Shown: positions 1-7,392 of the stretch, in pieces | Position numbering within the stretch: the stretch's first letter is position 1 | Layout of the letters: every line of letters begins with the position of its first letter | NCBI GenBank assembly: GCA_963555925.1 | Contig: CAUVXJ010000063.1 | Coordinates: 7,065 to 71,064, forward strand | Direction of reading: 5' to 3' | DNA length: 64,000 nt | From: Protofrankia sp963555925 | GTDB taxonomy: Bacteria > Actinomycetota > Actinomycetes > Frankiales > Frankiaceae | Notes under the pieces: model-generated | Database searches by the model: none | What the model saw: the letters and a program-made list of their open reading frames with translations, nothing else | What the model was told of the DNA's origin: nothing | Program-made: the position numbers and the translations under genes

Positions 1-443
1 GCCGCGCACACCGCGTCGATGTCGTCGCCGATCATCGCCGTGACGCAGGTGGAGTACACGAAGACCGCAGCTGGATGGTGGCGTCGGGCGGCCTCGACGA
101 CGGTGTCGTAGAGACGCTGTTCCCCGCCGAACACCACCTCCTGTTCACCGATGTCGGTGGCGAAGCCGCGCCGGTACAGTGTCGGACCGGAAGAGAGGCT
201 GCCCCGACCGTCCCACGAGTTGCCGGCACATCCGATCGGCCCGTGCACCACGTGGGCGACATCGGCGATGGGCACCAACGTGATCATCGCACCGTCGAAC
301 GCACAGCCGCCGGCGGTACCGCCCGGCTTGGGTTTCGGGCATCCCGCCTTTCGCGTCGCGAGGTCCTTGGTGCGGTTGTGATCGCATGCCGGCTCGTCGA
401 ACAGCGGGACTGTCGCGAGCGTGCCGCGGGTCAGGGCAGCCAT
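1..443 (-). CDS. nifE: NifE, nitrogenase MoFe-cofactor scaffold subunit (partial, C-terminus outside window)
   Basis: The first 147 residues of NifE are visible; the rest runs past base 1. NifE pairs with NifN as the scaffold on which FeMo-cofactor is completed before transfer to NifDK. The translation begins MAALTRGTLATVPLFDEP and contains a cysteine-rich N-terminus, a GCAFDGAMITLVPIADV stretch, the HGPIGCAGNSWDGRG block and the YSTCVTAMIGDDIDAV block that NifE shares with NifD. It starts 7 bases after the nifK stop, and the GAGGTGGAG between them serves as ribosome binding site, so translation is tightly linked to nifK. The identity is secure from these conserved cysteine blocks and from gene order; completeness cannot be judged. 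Confidence 0.93.
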   Translation of the reverse strand, partial: MAALTRGTLATVPLFDEPACDHNRTKDLATRKAGCPKPKPGGTAGGCAFDGAMITLVPIADVAHVVHGPIGCAGNSWDGRGSLSSGPTLYRRGFATDIGEQEVVFGGEQRLYDTVVEAARRHHPAAVFVYSTCVTAMIGDDIDAVCA

Positions 444-450
444 CTCCACC

Positions 451-1980
451 TCAGCGAATGACGTCGAAGCTGTGGTCTGGGGCGTTGCGGTCGAGCTCGT
501 CGAGCACCGTGTTGACGAACTGGGCGAGCAGGGTGATCCCGCCCTCGTAGCCGACGATCGGGAACCGGTGCAGGTGGTGGCGGTCCGGGATGGGGAAGCC
601 GACCCGCACCAGCGGCAGGTTCGCCTCCCGGGACAGGAACTTCAGATACGAGTTCCCGACCAGCAGGTCGACCGGCTCGGTGAACAGCAGCGACCGCAGG
701 TGCCACTGGTCCTTGCCCGTCCAGACGGTGGCGTGGTGACCGTAGGGACTCGCGGCCAGGACGGCCTCGGCACGCTTCTTGAATGCCTCGTCACCGTTGG
801 TGGACACCACGTGCACCGGCACGACGCCGAGCTCCAGCAGGAACCCGAGCAGCCCCACGACGAGATCGGGGTCGCCCATGAGCGCCACGCGCTTGCCGTG
901 CAGGTAGGCGTGCGAGTCGGTCATCGCGTCGACCAGCCGGCCGCGCTCGGCGGTGACGGCGGGGGGAACCGTGATCCCGGTAAGGGCGGCCACCTCGGTC
1001 ACGAAGCGGTCGGTGTTGCCCACGCCGATCGGCAGCGGCACCGTGGCGGTCGCCTGCCCCCACTCGGTGTTCACCAGCTCCGCGGTCTTGCGGGTGGCGC
1101 TCTCCTGCAGGAACAGGGTCGCCTTGGCGTTGATCGCGTCGGCGGCGACCTTCAGCGGCGTACCACCCGGGTACAGCTCGTAGTCGCCGGTGGCCGGCGA
1201 GTCCAGTGCGTCGGTGTGGTCGCCGAGCAGGACGTGCTTGACGCCCAGCAGGGTGAGCAGCCGCTTGATCTCCCGCAGGTTCCCGGTGTAGGTCTCGAAG
1301 CCCGGCACCACGTTCAGCGTGCCGTTGGACTTCTTGGCCTTCTTTCCCTTGTTCAGATAGGAAAGAATGCCCTTCATCATGTTGTCGTAGCCGGTGAGGT
1401 GGGAGCCGACAAAGCTCGGGGTGTGCGCGTACGGTACCGGGAAGTCCGCCGGGATGGCGCCCTTCTCCCGGGCCGTGCCGATGAAGTTCTGCAGGTCGTC
1501 GCCGATGACCTCGGCCATGCAGGTGGTGGAGACCGCGACCATGTCCGGCTTGTAGAGCGTGGTGGCGTTCTCCAGCGCCTCGATGAGGTTGTTGAGGCCA
1601 CCGAAGACGGCCGCGTCCTCGGTCATCGACGACGACACCGCCGGGAACGGCTCCTTGAAATGCCGGGCGAAGTAGCTGCGGAAGTACGCCACGCAGCCCT
1701 GCGAACCGTGGACGAGCGGGAGCGTACCGGCGAACCCGATGGCCGCGAGCAGCGCGCCGAGCGGCTGGCATGCCTTGCCCGGGTCGATGGTGAGTGCCTC
1801 GCGGGCGAAGTTCTTCTCCCGATATTCCCAGGACCGGGTCCAGTCCGTGATCCGGGCGATCTCGGCGGGGTCGGCGGGCTCCTCGAACTCACGCTTGCGG
1901 TCGAACTGCTCCTGGAAGTGCGGGGCCTTGAACAGCTCGTTGTGGTCCAGCACACGAAGAGGTACGGGATTGTCTGGCAT
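451..1980 (-). CDS. nifK: Nitrogenase molybdenum-iron protein beta chain
   Basis: 509-residue beta subunit of dinitrogenase, which with NifD binds the P-cluster and relays electrons to FeMo-cofactor. The three P-cluster cysteines are visible at Cys71 (KACQPLGA), Cys96 (SQGCVAYFR) and Cys154 (STTCMAEVIGDD), matching beta Cys70, 95 and 153 of Azotobacter. Length is typical of the short NifK form. The ATG at 1980 has AGAGGG a few bases upstream. nifK follows nifD after about 140 bases, the largest spacer in nifDKE, and precedes nifE by 7 bases. No frameshift or missing ligand was seen. Confidence 0.98.
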   Translation of the reverse strand: MPDNPVPLRVLDHNELFKAPHFQEQFDRKREFEEPADPAEIARITDWTRSWEYREKNFAREALTIDPGKACQPLGALLAAIGFAGTLPLVHGSQGCVAYFRSYFARHFKEPFPAVSSSMTEDAAVFGGLNNLIEALENATTLYKPDMVAVSTTCMAEVIGDDLQNFIGTAREKGAIPADFPVPYAHTPSFVGSHLTGYDNMMKGILSYLNKGKKAKKSNGTLNVVPGFETYTGNLREIKRLLTLLGVKHVLLGDHTDALDSPATGDYELYPGGTPLKVAADAINAKATLFLQESATRKTAELVNTEWGQATATVPLPIGVGNTDRFVTEVAALTGITVPPAVTAERGRLVDAMTDSHAYLHGKRVALMGDPDLVVGLLGFLLELGVVPVHVVSTNGDEAFKKRAEAVLAASPYGHHATVWTGKDQWHLRSLLFTEPVDLLVGNSYLKFLSREANLPLVRVGFPIPDRHHLHRFPIVGYEGGITLLAQFVNTVLDELDRNAPDHSFDVIR

Positions 1981-2120
1981 GCGAACGCCCTCTTATTTGT
2001 TCGATGGGAAGAAGAAACGGTCGGTGCTGCAGGCGGTGCTGCGGAGGGAACCAGCCGGCGGCCCGGGAGCCGATCAGAAAACGACTCCCGAGCCGTCCGG
2101 TTCACCAGTCCGGTGCCGTG

Positions 2121-3590
2121 CTATGCGGCCGTGGACCAAGGCGCCTGGAACAGCTTCCAGGTCGGGCTGTTGATGGCGATGTCCATGTCGCGGGCGAAGA
2201 CCGCGAACCCGTCGACGCCGTGGTACGGACCGGAGTAGTCCCAGGAGTGCATCTGGCGGAAGGGGAGGCCCATCTTGTGGAAGACGTACTTCTCCTTCAC
2301 CCCGGCACCCATCAGATCGGGCTTGAGTCGGCGGGCGAACTCCTCCAGCTCGTATGCGCTCGGGTCGTCGTAGATCACGACGCCCTCGCCGAGCTCGGGG
2401 TTGGTGCGGCTGTAGTCGTCCTTGTGGGCGAACTCGTAGCCGGTACCGATGATCTCCATGCCGAGATCCTCGTAGGCGCCGATGGTGTGCCGCGGGCGCA
2501 GGCCACCGACGAGCAGCATCACCCGCTTGCCCTCCAGCCGCGGCCGGTACTCGTTGCGTACCAGGTCGAACAGGGGCTGGTAGCTGGCGATCGCAGCCTC
2601 GGTCTTCTCCTTGATCGTGTCGTCGAAGAACGAAGCGATCTTCCGCATCGATTCAACGATCTTGGTTGGGCCGAAGAAGTTGAACTCGGTCCACGGAGTG
2701 CCGAAGCGCTCCTCCATCGTGGTGCAGATGTAGTTCATGGACCGGTAGCAGTGGATCAGGTTCAGCTTGGCGAGGTGGCTGGTGGACAGCTCGTTGAGCG
2801 TGCCGTCACCGGACCACTGGGCCACCACCCGCAGGCCCATGTCCTCCAGGATGCGGCGCGACGCCCAGGCGTCACCACCGATGTTGTAGTCACCGATCAG
2901 GGCGACGTCGTACGCGGTCTGCTTGGTGGTGTCCCGGGTGCCGAGCACGATGTCGCGGATCGCGTCGTTGGCGATGTGGTGACCCAGCGACTGGCTGACG
3001 CCGCGGAAGCCCTCGCACTTCACCGGAACGACCGGCATGTCCAGTTCCTTCGACGCTTCGCGAGCGACCGCGTCGATGTCGTCACCGATCAGGCCGATCG
3101 GGCACTCGGACTGAATGGAGATGCCCTTGGCCAGCGGGAACAGCTCGGCGATCTCCTTGCAGATCACGGCGAGCTTCTTGTCACCGCCGAACACGATGTC
3201 GCGTTCCTGGAAGTCGCTGGTGAACTGGAACGTGACGAAGTTGTCGACGCCGCGGGTACCGTGCGAGTAGTTACGCCGGGACGCCCAGGAGTACTGGCCG
3301 CAGCCGACCGGCCCGTGGCTGATGTGGACCATGTCCTTGATCGGCCCCCACACCACCCCCTTGGAACCTGCGTATGCGCAGCCGCGGACCGTCATCACGC
3401 CGGGGCGCGACTTGATGTTGGACTTGACCTCGCACTCCTTCGACCCCGTCGGGTCGTTGGGCTTGATGTGCTTGGCCCGGAACTTCGCGGCCTTCGCCGG
3501 ATACCCGGTGAGGACGTCATCGATCATCGCCTGCGTGTCGAGCGGCGGGGTCACGGCTGGAGTCGCGGGAGGGGTCACAGGAGGAGTCAC
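2121..3590 (-). CDS. nifD: Nitrogenase molybdenum-iron protein alpha chain
   Basis: Alpha subunit of dinitrogenase, carrying FeMo-cofactor. I place the start at the GTG at 3590 (489 residues) because AAAGG lies six bases upstream. A longer reading from a GTG at 3626 overlaps the nifH stop and has no better ribosome binding site. P-cluster ligands are Cys71 (VRGCAYAGS), Cys97 (HGPVGCGQYSW) and Cys162 (SECPIGLIGDD). Cofactor ligands are the Cys in NYICTTMEERFG and the His near the C-terminus in the SGPYHGVDGFA region. The first 16 residues are a Thr/Pro repeat (TPPVTPPATPAVTPP) not expected in the folded protein. nifH lies 32 bases upstream. Confidence 0.97.
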   Translation of the reverse strand: MTPPVTPPATPAVTPPLDTQAMIDDVLTGYPAKAAKFRAKHIKPNDPTGSKECEVKSNIKSRPGVMTVRGCAYAGSKGVVWGPIKDMVHISHGPVGCGQYSWASRRNYSHGTRGVDNFVTFQFTSDFQERDIVFGGDKKLAVICKEIAELFPLAKGISIQSECPIGLIGDDIDAVAREASKELDMPVVPVKCEGFRGVSQSLGHHIANDAIRDIVLGTRDTTKQTAYDVALIGDYNIGGDAWASRRILEDMGLRVVAQWSGDGTLNELSTSHLAKLNLIHCYRSMNYICTTMEERFGTPWTEFNFFGPTKIVESMRKIASFFDDTIKEKTEAAIASYQPLFDLVRNEYRPRLEGKRVMLLVGGLRPRHTIGAYEDLGMEIIGTGYEFAHKDDYSRTNPELGEGVVIYDDPSAYELEEFARRLKPDLMGAGVKEKYVFHKMGLPFRQMHSWDYSGPYHGVDGFAVFARDMDIAINSPTWKLFQAPWSTAA

Positions 3591-3622
3591 GACAGACCTT
3601 TCTGATGAGGAGGTACGCCCGG

Positions 3623-4489
3623 TCACGCGACCGCGGTGGCCTTCTGGCCGATGACTGACTCGTCCTCCTGCTCCATGATCCCGAAGTCGATCAGAAGCTC
3701 CTCGAGCTCGTCCATGGTGATCGGGGTCGGGATCGTCTTCATGTCGTTCTCTTCGATCTTGCGCGCGAGTTCCTTGTACTCGTTGGCCTGGTTGGACTCA
3801 GGCGCGTACTCCAGAACCGTCATGCGGCGCAGCTCGGCGTGCTGGACGATGTTGTCGCGGGGGACGAAGTGGATCATCTGGGTGTTCAGGCGCCGCGCGA
3901 GCTCCATGATGAGCTCGTCCTCGCGGTCGGTCTTACGGCTGTTGCAGATCAGCCCACCCAGGCGCACGCCACCGGAGTGCGCGTACTTGAGGATGCCTCG
4001 GGCGATGTTGTTCGCCGCGTACATCGCCATCATCTCACCGGAGGTCACGATGTAGATCTCCTGGGCCTTGCCCTGGCGGATCGGCATCGCGAAGCCACCG
4101 CACACGACGTCACCCAGGACGTCGTAGCAGACGAAGTCGAGGTCCTCGTAGGCGCCGTTCTCCTCGAGGAAGGTGATCGCGGTGATGACACCACGACCCG
4201 CGCACCCGACACCCGGCTCCGGACCGCCGGACTCGACGCAGCGGATGTTGAACTCGCCGGACAGCAGCACATCCTCGAGCTCGAGGTCCTCGACCGAGCC
4301 CCTCTCCGCGGCCAGGGCCAGAACCGAGGTCTGCGCCTTCGAGTGCAGGATCAGACGGGTCGAGTCCGCCTTCGGGTCGCAGCCAACGATCATGATGCGG
4401 TTGCCGCGGGTGGCCAGCGCCGCCATCGTGTTCTGCTGAGTGGTGGACTTACCAATACCACCCTTGCCGTAAAAGGCGATCTGCCTCAT
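3623..4489 (-). CDS. nifH: Nitrogenase iron protein (dinitrogenase reductase)
   Basis: 288-residue Fe protein, which binds MgATP and delivers electrons one at a time to NifDK. It starts MRQIAFYGKGGIGKSTTQQN. The ATG at 4489 is preceded by AAGGAG at nine bases; an in-frame GTG at 4507 lies upstream of that ribosome site and is not the start. The P-loop GKGGIGKS is at residues 9-16, the 4Fe-4S ligands are Cys96 (GVGCAGRGV) and Cys130 (LGDVVCGGFAMP), and Arg99 sits at the classic ADP-ribosylation position. The last 20 residues are acidic and variable. nifV lies about 97 bases upstream, so nifH could have its own promoter. Confidence 0.98.
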   Translation of the reverse strand: MRQIAFYGKGGIGKSTTQQNTMAALATRGNRIMIVGCDPKADSTRLILHSKAQTSVLALAAERGSVEDLELEDVLLSGEFNIRCVESGGPEPGVGCAGRGVITAITFLEENGAYEDLDFVCYDVLGDVVCGGFAMPIRQGKAQEIYIVTSGEMMAMYAANNIARGILKYAHSGGVRLGGLICNSRKTDREDELIMELARRLNTQMIHFVPRDNIVQHAELRRMTVLEYAPESNQANEYKELARKIEENDMKTIPTPITMDELEELLIDFGIMEQEDESVIGQKATAVA

Positions 4490-4547
4490 CGGTGTGTGCT
4501 CCTTCACCGCACGCCCGAGCGTGCGTCACTGTGGGAAAGCCGGAGTT

Positions 4548-4615
4548 GGTTCAGGTAGCCGTGCTGGTACAGGCAGCCGTGCTGGTTCAGACAGCGGTAC
4601 TGGTGCAGACAGCCG
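4548..4615. repeat. 18-bp tandem repeat across the nifV stop codon, nifV-nifH spacer
   Basis: Three full degenerate 18-bp units (GTAGCCGTGCTGGTACAG at 4555-4572, GCAGCCGTGCTGGTTCAG at 4573-4590, ACAGCGGTACTGGTGCAG at 4591-4608) plus partial units on both sides. The nifV stop is at 4587-4589, so unit number affects the nifV C-terminal residues and the nifH leader length. Confidence 0.85.
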
Positions 4616-5756
4616 AAACCTGGAACTGCTCGTAGAGATCGCGGACCTCGTCCGAGCGCAGCGGCCGCTTGAGCATGCAGACCTGCGATCGCAGACCCTC
4701 CAGAACAGGTCCGAGAACGCTTTCGTCCGCATCGATTCCGTGCTTGCGCAGGGCGTACCGCAGTGACGCCCGCCCCGCGTGCTTGCCCACGACCAGGCGG
4801 CGGTGCGCACCGACCTCCGCGGGGTCGAAGGGTTCGTAGATGCTGGGCGCTTTGAGCACGCCATCCACGTGGATGCCGGACTCGTGGATGAACGCGGACT
4901 CACCGACGATGGCCTTCCCGCATGGCACCGGACGGCGTGCCGCGCGCGAGACCAGGCCGGCCAGCGCCCGGAAGGACGTGGTGTCAAGGTCGACCCTGGT
5001 TCCCAACAGGTGGCGAAGCGCCATCGCCACCTCTTCCAGCGGCGCGTTGCCGGCACGTTCGCCGAGCCCCGCGACGGTGGTGCTGACAAACCCGAAGCCG
5101 GCCCGAACCGCCGCGAGAGTGTTGGCGGTGGCGAGTCCGAAGTCGTCATGGGCGTGGATCTCCCAGTTGGCGGGCACCGCGCCCACCAGCCGAGACATCC
5201 GGGCACAGGCGCTGAAGGGCTCGAGGACTCCGACGGTGTCGGCCCATCGCAGGCGGTCGACACCATCGCGGACCAGTTCGTCGGCGAGCTCGATAACGAA
5301 GCTGTCGTCCGCCCGTGAGGCGTCCTCGAACCCGACCCCGACGACAAGCCCCCGATCGAGGGCGTCGGCGACGCAGTCGCGGATCTGGCTGCGCGCCCAC
5401 GCCCGGTCCCGACCGAGCTTGTGTGCCAGATGCAGGTCGGACACGGGAATGCTGAGGTGCACCCGGCCGACGCCGGAGGCGACCGCCGCGTCGATGTCGG
5501 ACCGCAAGGCACGACACCAGGCGACGATCTCCGCTCGCAGCCCGGCGCCGGCGATGCGAGCCAGCACCTCGCGCTCNNNNNNNNNNNNNNNNNNNNNNNN
5601 NNNNNNNNNNNNNNNNNNNNNNNNNNNNNNNNNNNNNNNNNNNNCGAGCGCGGTGGCGATGGCCAGCTTCTCCTCCGCCGTGAAGGCAACTCCCGGGGCC
5701 TGCTCACCGTCACGCAAGGTGGTGTCACAGAACCCGATCACGATGTCGTGCCCCAC
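4587..5756 (-). CDS. nifV: Homocitrate synthase NifV (interrupted by 68 unresolved bases)
   Basis: NifV condenses acetyl-CoA with 2-oxoglutarate to homocitrate, the organic ligand of FeMo-cofactor. The 389-residue reading (including 23 unknown residues) opens MGHDIVIGFCDTTLRDGEQAPGV, with the DTTLRDGEQ metal/substrate motif of the DRE-TIM family. It continues with IHAHDDFGLATANTLAA, SAFIHESGIHVDGVL and KHAGRASLRYALRKHG. The frame is the same on both sides of the N run, so the gap length is plausible for the conserved GxPELEVGIPAMG region it hides. nifV directly upstream of nifH is the arrangement known from Frankia. The stop lies inside an 18-bp tandem repeat. Confidence 0.95.
   Translation of the reverse strand: MGHDIVIGFCDTTLRDGEQAPGVAFTAEEKLAIATALXXXXXXXXXXXXXXXXXXXXXXXEREVLARIAGAGLRAEIVAWCRALRSDIDAAVASGVGRVHLSIPVSDLHLAHKLGRDRAWARSQIRDCVADALDRGLVVGVGFEDASRADDSFVIELADELVRDGVDRLRWADTVGVLEPFSACARMSRLVGAVPANWEIHAHDDFGLATANTLAAVRAGFGFVSTTVAGLGERAGNAPLEEVAMALRHLLGTRVDLDTTSFRALAGLVSRAARRPVPCGKAIVGESAFIHESGIHVDGVLKAPSIYEPFDPAEVGAHRRLVVGKHAGRASLRYALRKHGIDADESVLGPVLEGLRSQVCMLKRPLRSDEVRDLYEQFQVSAVCTSTAV
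5577..5644. other. Assembly gap (68 N) inside nifV
   Basis: A run of 68 undetermined bases. Flanking reading frames agree, and alignment to what is known of NifV predicts about 22-23 missing residues, so the estimated length is about right. It may hide a GC-rich stem that blocked sequencing; this is inference. Confidence 0.99.
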
Positions 5757-6241
5757 AGTTGCCCTCCGTCGGTTGAAAAGGAAGGTGGCGAGATGTGCCC
5801 GCCTGCGATCGGCTGTTGCGACCGGTGGCGACTTCCGCGGGCCTCGCCGTTGAAGCGCCGCGATTAGGAATGTCGTCCACTGTTGTTTCGTGCTCTTTAA
5901 GCGCCGTATCTTCCCAGTAACGTTTCGGCCGCATCCGCGATTCTGGGACGAATAGCTGAAGGAGCTCGGGCCGGGTGTCCGAAAGACCCTGGGACCAACG
6001 GTGCGAACGGCTGGCGCCGAATGGTGCGCCGCCGGCCGACACCCTGCCCACGGTGCAATACGACAGGTTGTCTCCCGCTCATTGTTTTACGACCGGAAGC
6101 CGTGCCCAAATACGACTGACCGCCGCGGGTGGGACGAACGTACCTGTACTTTCCGACCAACGGCCCGAGCCATTGTTCACACGTCCTTGGCATCCATGAC
6201 CGAATGCCGGAACCGCGGAAGACGGTGATGAGAACAACAAA
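5757..6241. other. Intergenic region upstream of nifV
   Basis: About 485 bases between nifV and the korB terminator, presumably carrying the nif promoter. On inspection I found no open reading frame with coding character, no RNA gene and no clear sigma-54 type GG/GC promoter. A lower-GC patch near 6075-6110 is the only notable compositional change. Confidence 0.6.
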
Positions 6242-6292
6242 GGCGTCCCCCGGCCGCGGGCGTTGTGACGACGCCGACGACCGGGGAACGCC
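6230..6292 (-). terminator. Rho-independent terminator after korB
   Basis: On the minus strand a stem with 12-base arms (GGCGTTCCCCGG and CCGGGGGACGCC, one mismatch; plus-strand 6281-6292 and 6242-6253) is followed directly by TTTGTTGTTCT. It sits 66 bases after the korB stop and would separate korAB transcripts from nifV. Confidence 0.65.
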
Positions 6293-6357
6293 AGGGATCA
6301 ATGTGCGCTGTCGAGCGGGGAAAGTGCGGGATCAGACCATGCCGGTGGATCAGTAGA

Positions 6358-7392
6358 TCAGCCGATCGTCCAGGTGTTGCCCGTGTGCAACAGTTCGGAC
6401 AGCAGCTCGTCGGGAGTCGCGTTCGCGGTACCCGACCGTGCCGAGGTATTCTGTTCGGCCACCATGGCGTCATAGGTGGGCCGACCCACCCGACGGAAAA
6501 CCCCGATCGGGGTGTTGCTCAGGTCGGAGTCGGACAACCGGGACAGAGTGAAGGCGTAGGCCGGGCCCTCCACCGTCTCGTCATGGACGATGATCTCGCT
6601 GCGGGGGACGTGGGCGGTGTCCGCGACCTCAAGCCCGAAGCCGCGCGGCTCGCGCACCACACACTTCTCCCCCGAGCCACCGAACGTGATCGGCTTACCG
6701 TGCTCAAGGCGGACCAGCACCGAGTCGCGACTGGCCGGGTCCTTCAGCACGTCGAAGGCACCGTCGTTGAAGATGGCGCAGTTCTGGTAGATCTCGATGA
6801 ACGCGCTGCCCTCGTGCGCGGCGGCGGCACGCAGCACCGACTGCAGATGCTTGCGGTCGGAGTCGACGGTGCGGGCCACGAACGACGCCTCCGCGCCGAG
6901 CGCCAGCGCGATCGGGTTGAACGGGGTGTCGCGGGAGCCGACCGGCGTCGACTTGGTGACCTTGCCGAATTCCGACGTGGGCGAGCACTGACCCTTGGTC
7001 AACCCGTAGATACGGTTGTTGAACAGCAGAATCTTGATGTTGACGTTGCGGCGCAGCGCGTGGATGAGATGGTTGCCACCGATCGACAGGGCGTCACCGT
7101 CACCGGTGACCACCCACACCGACAGGTCCGGCCGGCTGACCGCCAGACCCGTCGCGATCGCCGGCGCCCGACCGTGGATCGAGTGCATGCCGTAGGTGTT
7201 GAGGTAGTACGGGAAACGCGACGAACAGCCGATCCCGGAGACGAACGTGACGTTCTCGCGCGGAATACCCAGTTCCGGCATGAACGACTGGATCGCCGAC
7301 AGGATCGCGAAGTCACCGCAGCCCGGGCACCAGCGGACCTCCTGATCCGACCGGAAGTCCTTGGCGGTGAGCTTGACGGGCACTTCAGTCAT
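6358..7392 (-). CDS. korB: 2-oxoacid:ferredoxin oxidoreductase, beta (TPP-binding) subunit
   Basis: 344-residue beta subunit of a 2-oxoglutarate (or related 2-oxoacid) ferredoxin oxidoreductase, which decarboxylates the 2-oxoacid to an acyl-CoA while reducing ferredoxin. It contains the WCPGCGDFAIL Fe-S/TPP start, the thiamine motif VTGDGDALSIGGNHLIH ending in LFNNRIYGLTKGQ, and SYR-like specificity region SPTSEFGKVT. The ATG at 7392 lies within the end of korA (8-base overlap), indicating translational coupling. Substrate cannot be fixed from sequence; 2-oxoglutarate is the usual assignment for this actinobacterial type. Its position upstream of nifV suggests a role in supplying low-potential electrons to nitrogenase. 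Confidence 0.9.
   Translation of the reverse strand: MTEVPVKLTAKDFRSDQEVRWCPGCGDFAILSAIQSFMPELGIPRENVTFVSGIGCSSRFPYYLNTYGMHSIHGRAPAIATGLAVSRPDLSVWVVTGDGDALSIGGNHLIHALRRNVNIKILLFNNRIYGLTKGQCSPTSEFGKVTKSTPVGSRDTPFNPIALALGAEASFVARTVDSDRKHLQSVLRAAAAHEGSAFIEIYQNCAIFNDGAFDVLKDPASRDSVLVRLEHGKPITFGGSGEKCVVREPRGFGLEVADTAHVPRSEIIVHDETVEGPAYAFTLSRLSDSDLSNTPIGVFRRVGRPTYDAMVAEQNTSARSGTANATPDELLSELLHTGNTWTIG

Noticed and set aside
2004..3605. Long plus-strand frame opposite nifD
   Set aside because: Antisense shadow of nifD; composition and lack of motifs argue against coding.
3591..3626. Longer NifD start at GTG 3626 overlapping the nifH stop
   Set aside because: A better-placed ribosome binding site supports GTG 3590.
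5757..6241. Sigma-54/NifA-type promoter upstream of nifV
   Set aside because: No convincing TGGCAC-N5-TTGC element was seen; Frankia nif control is not expected to rely on one.
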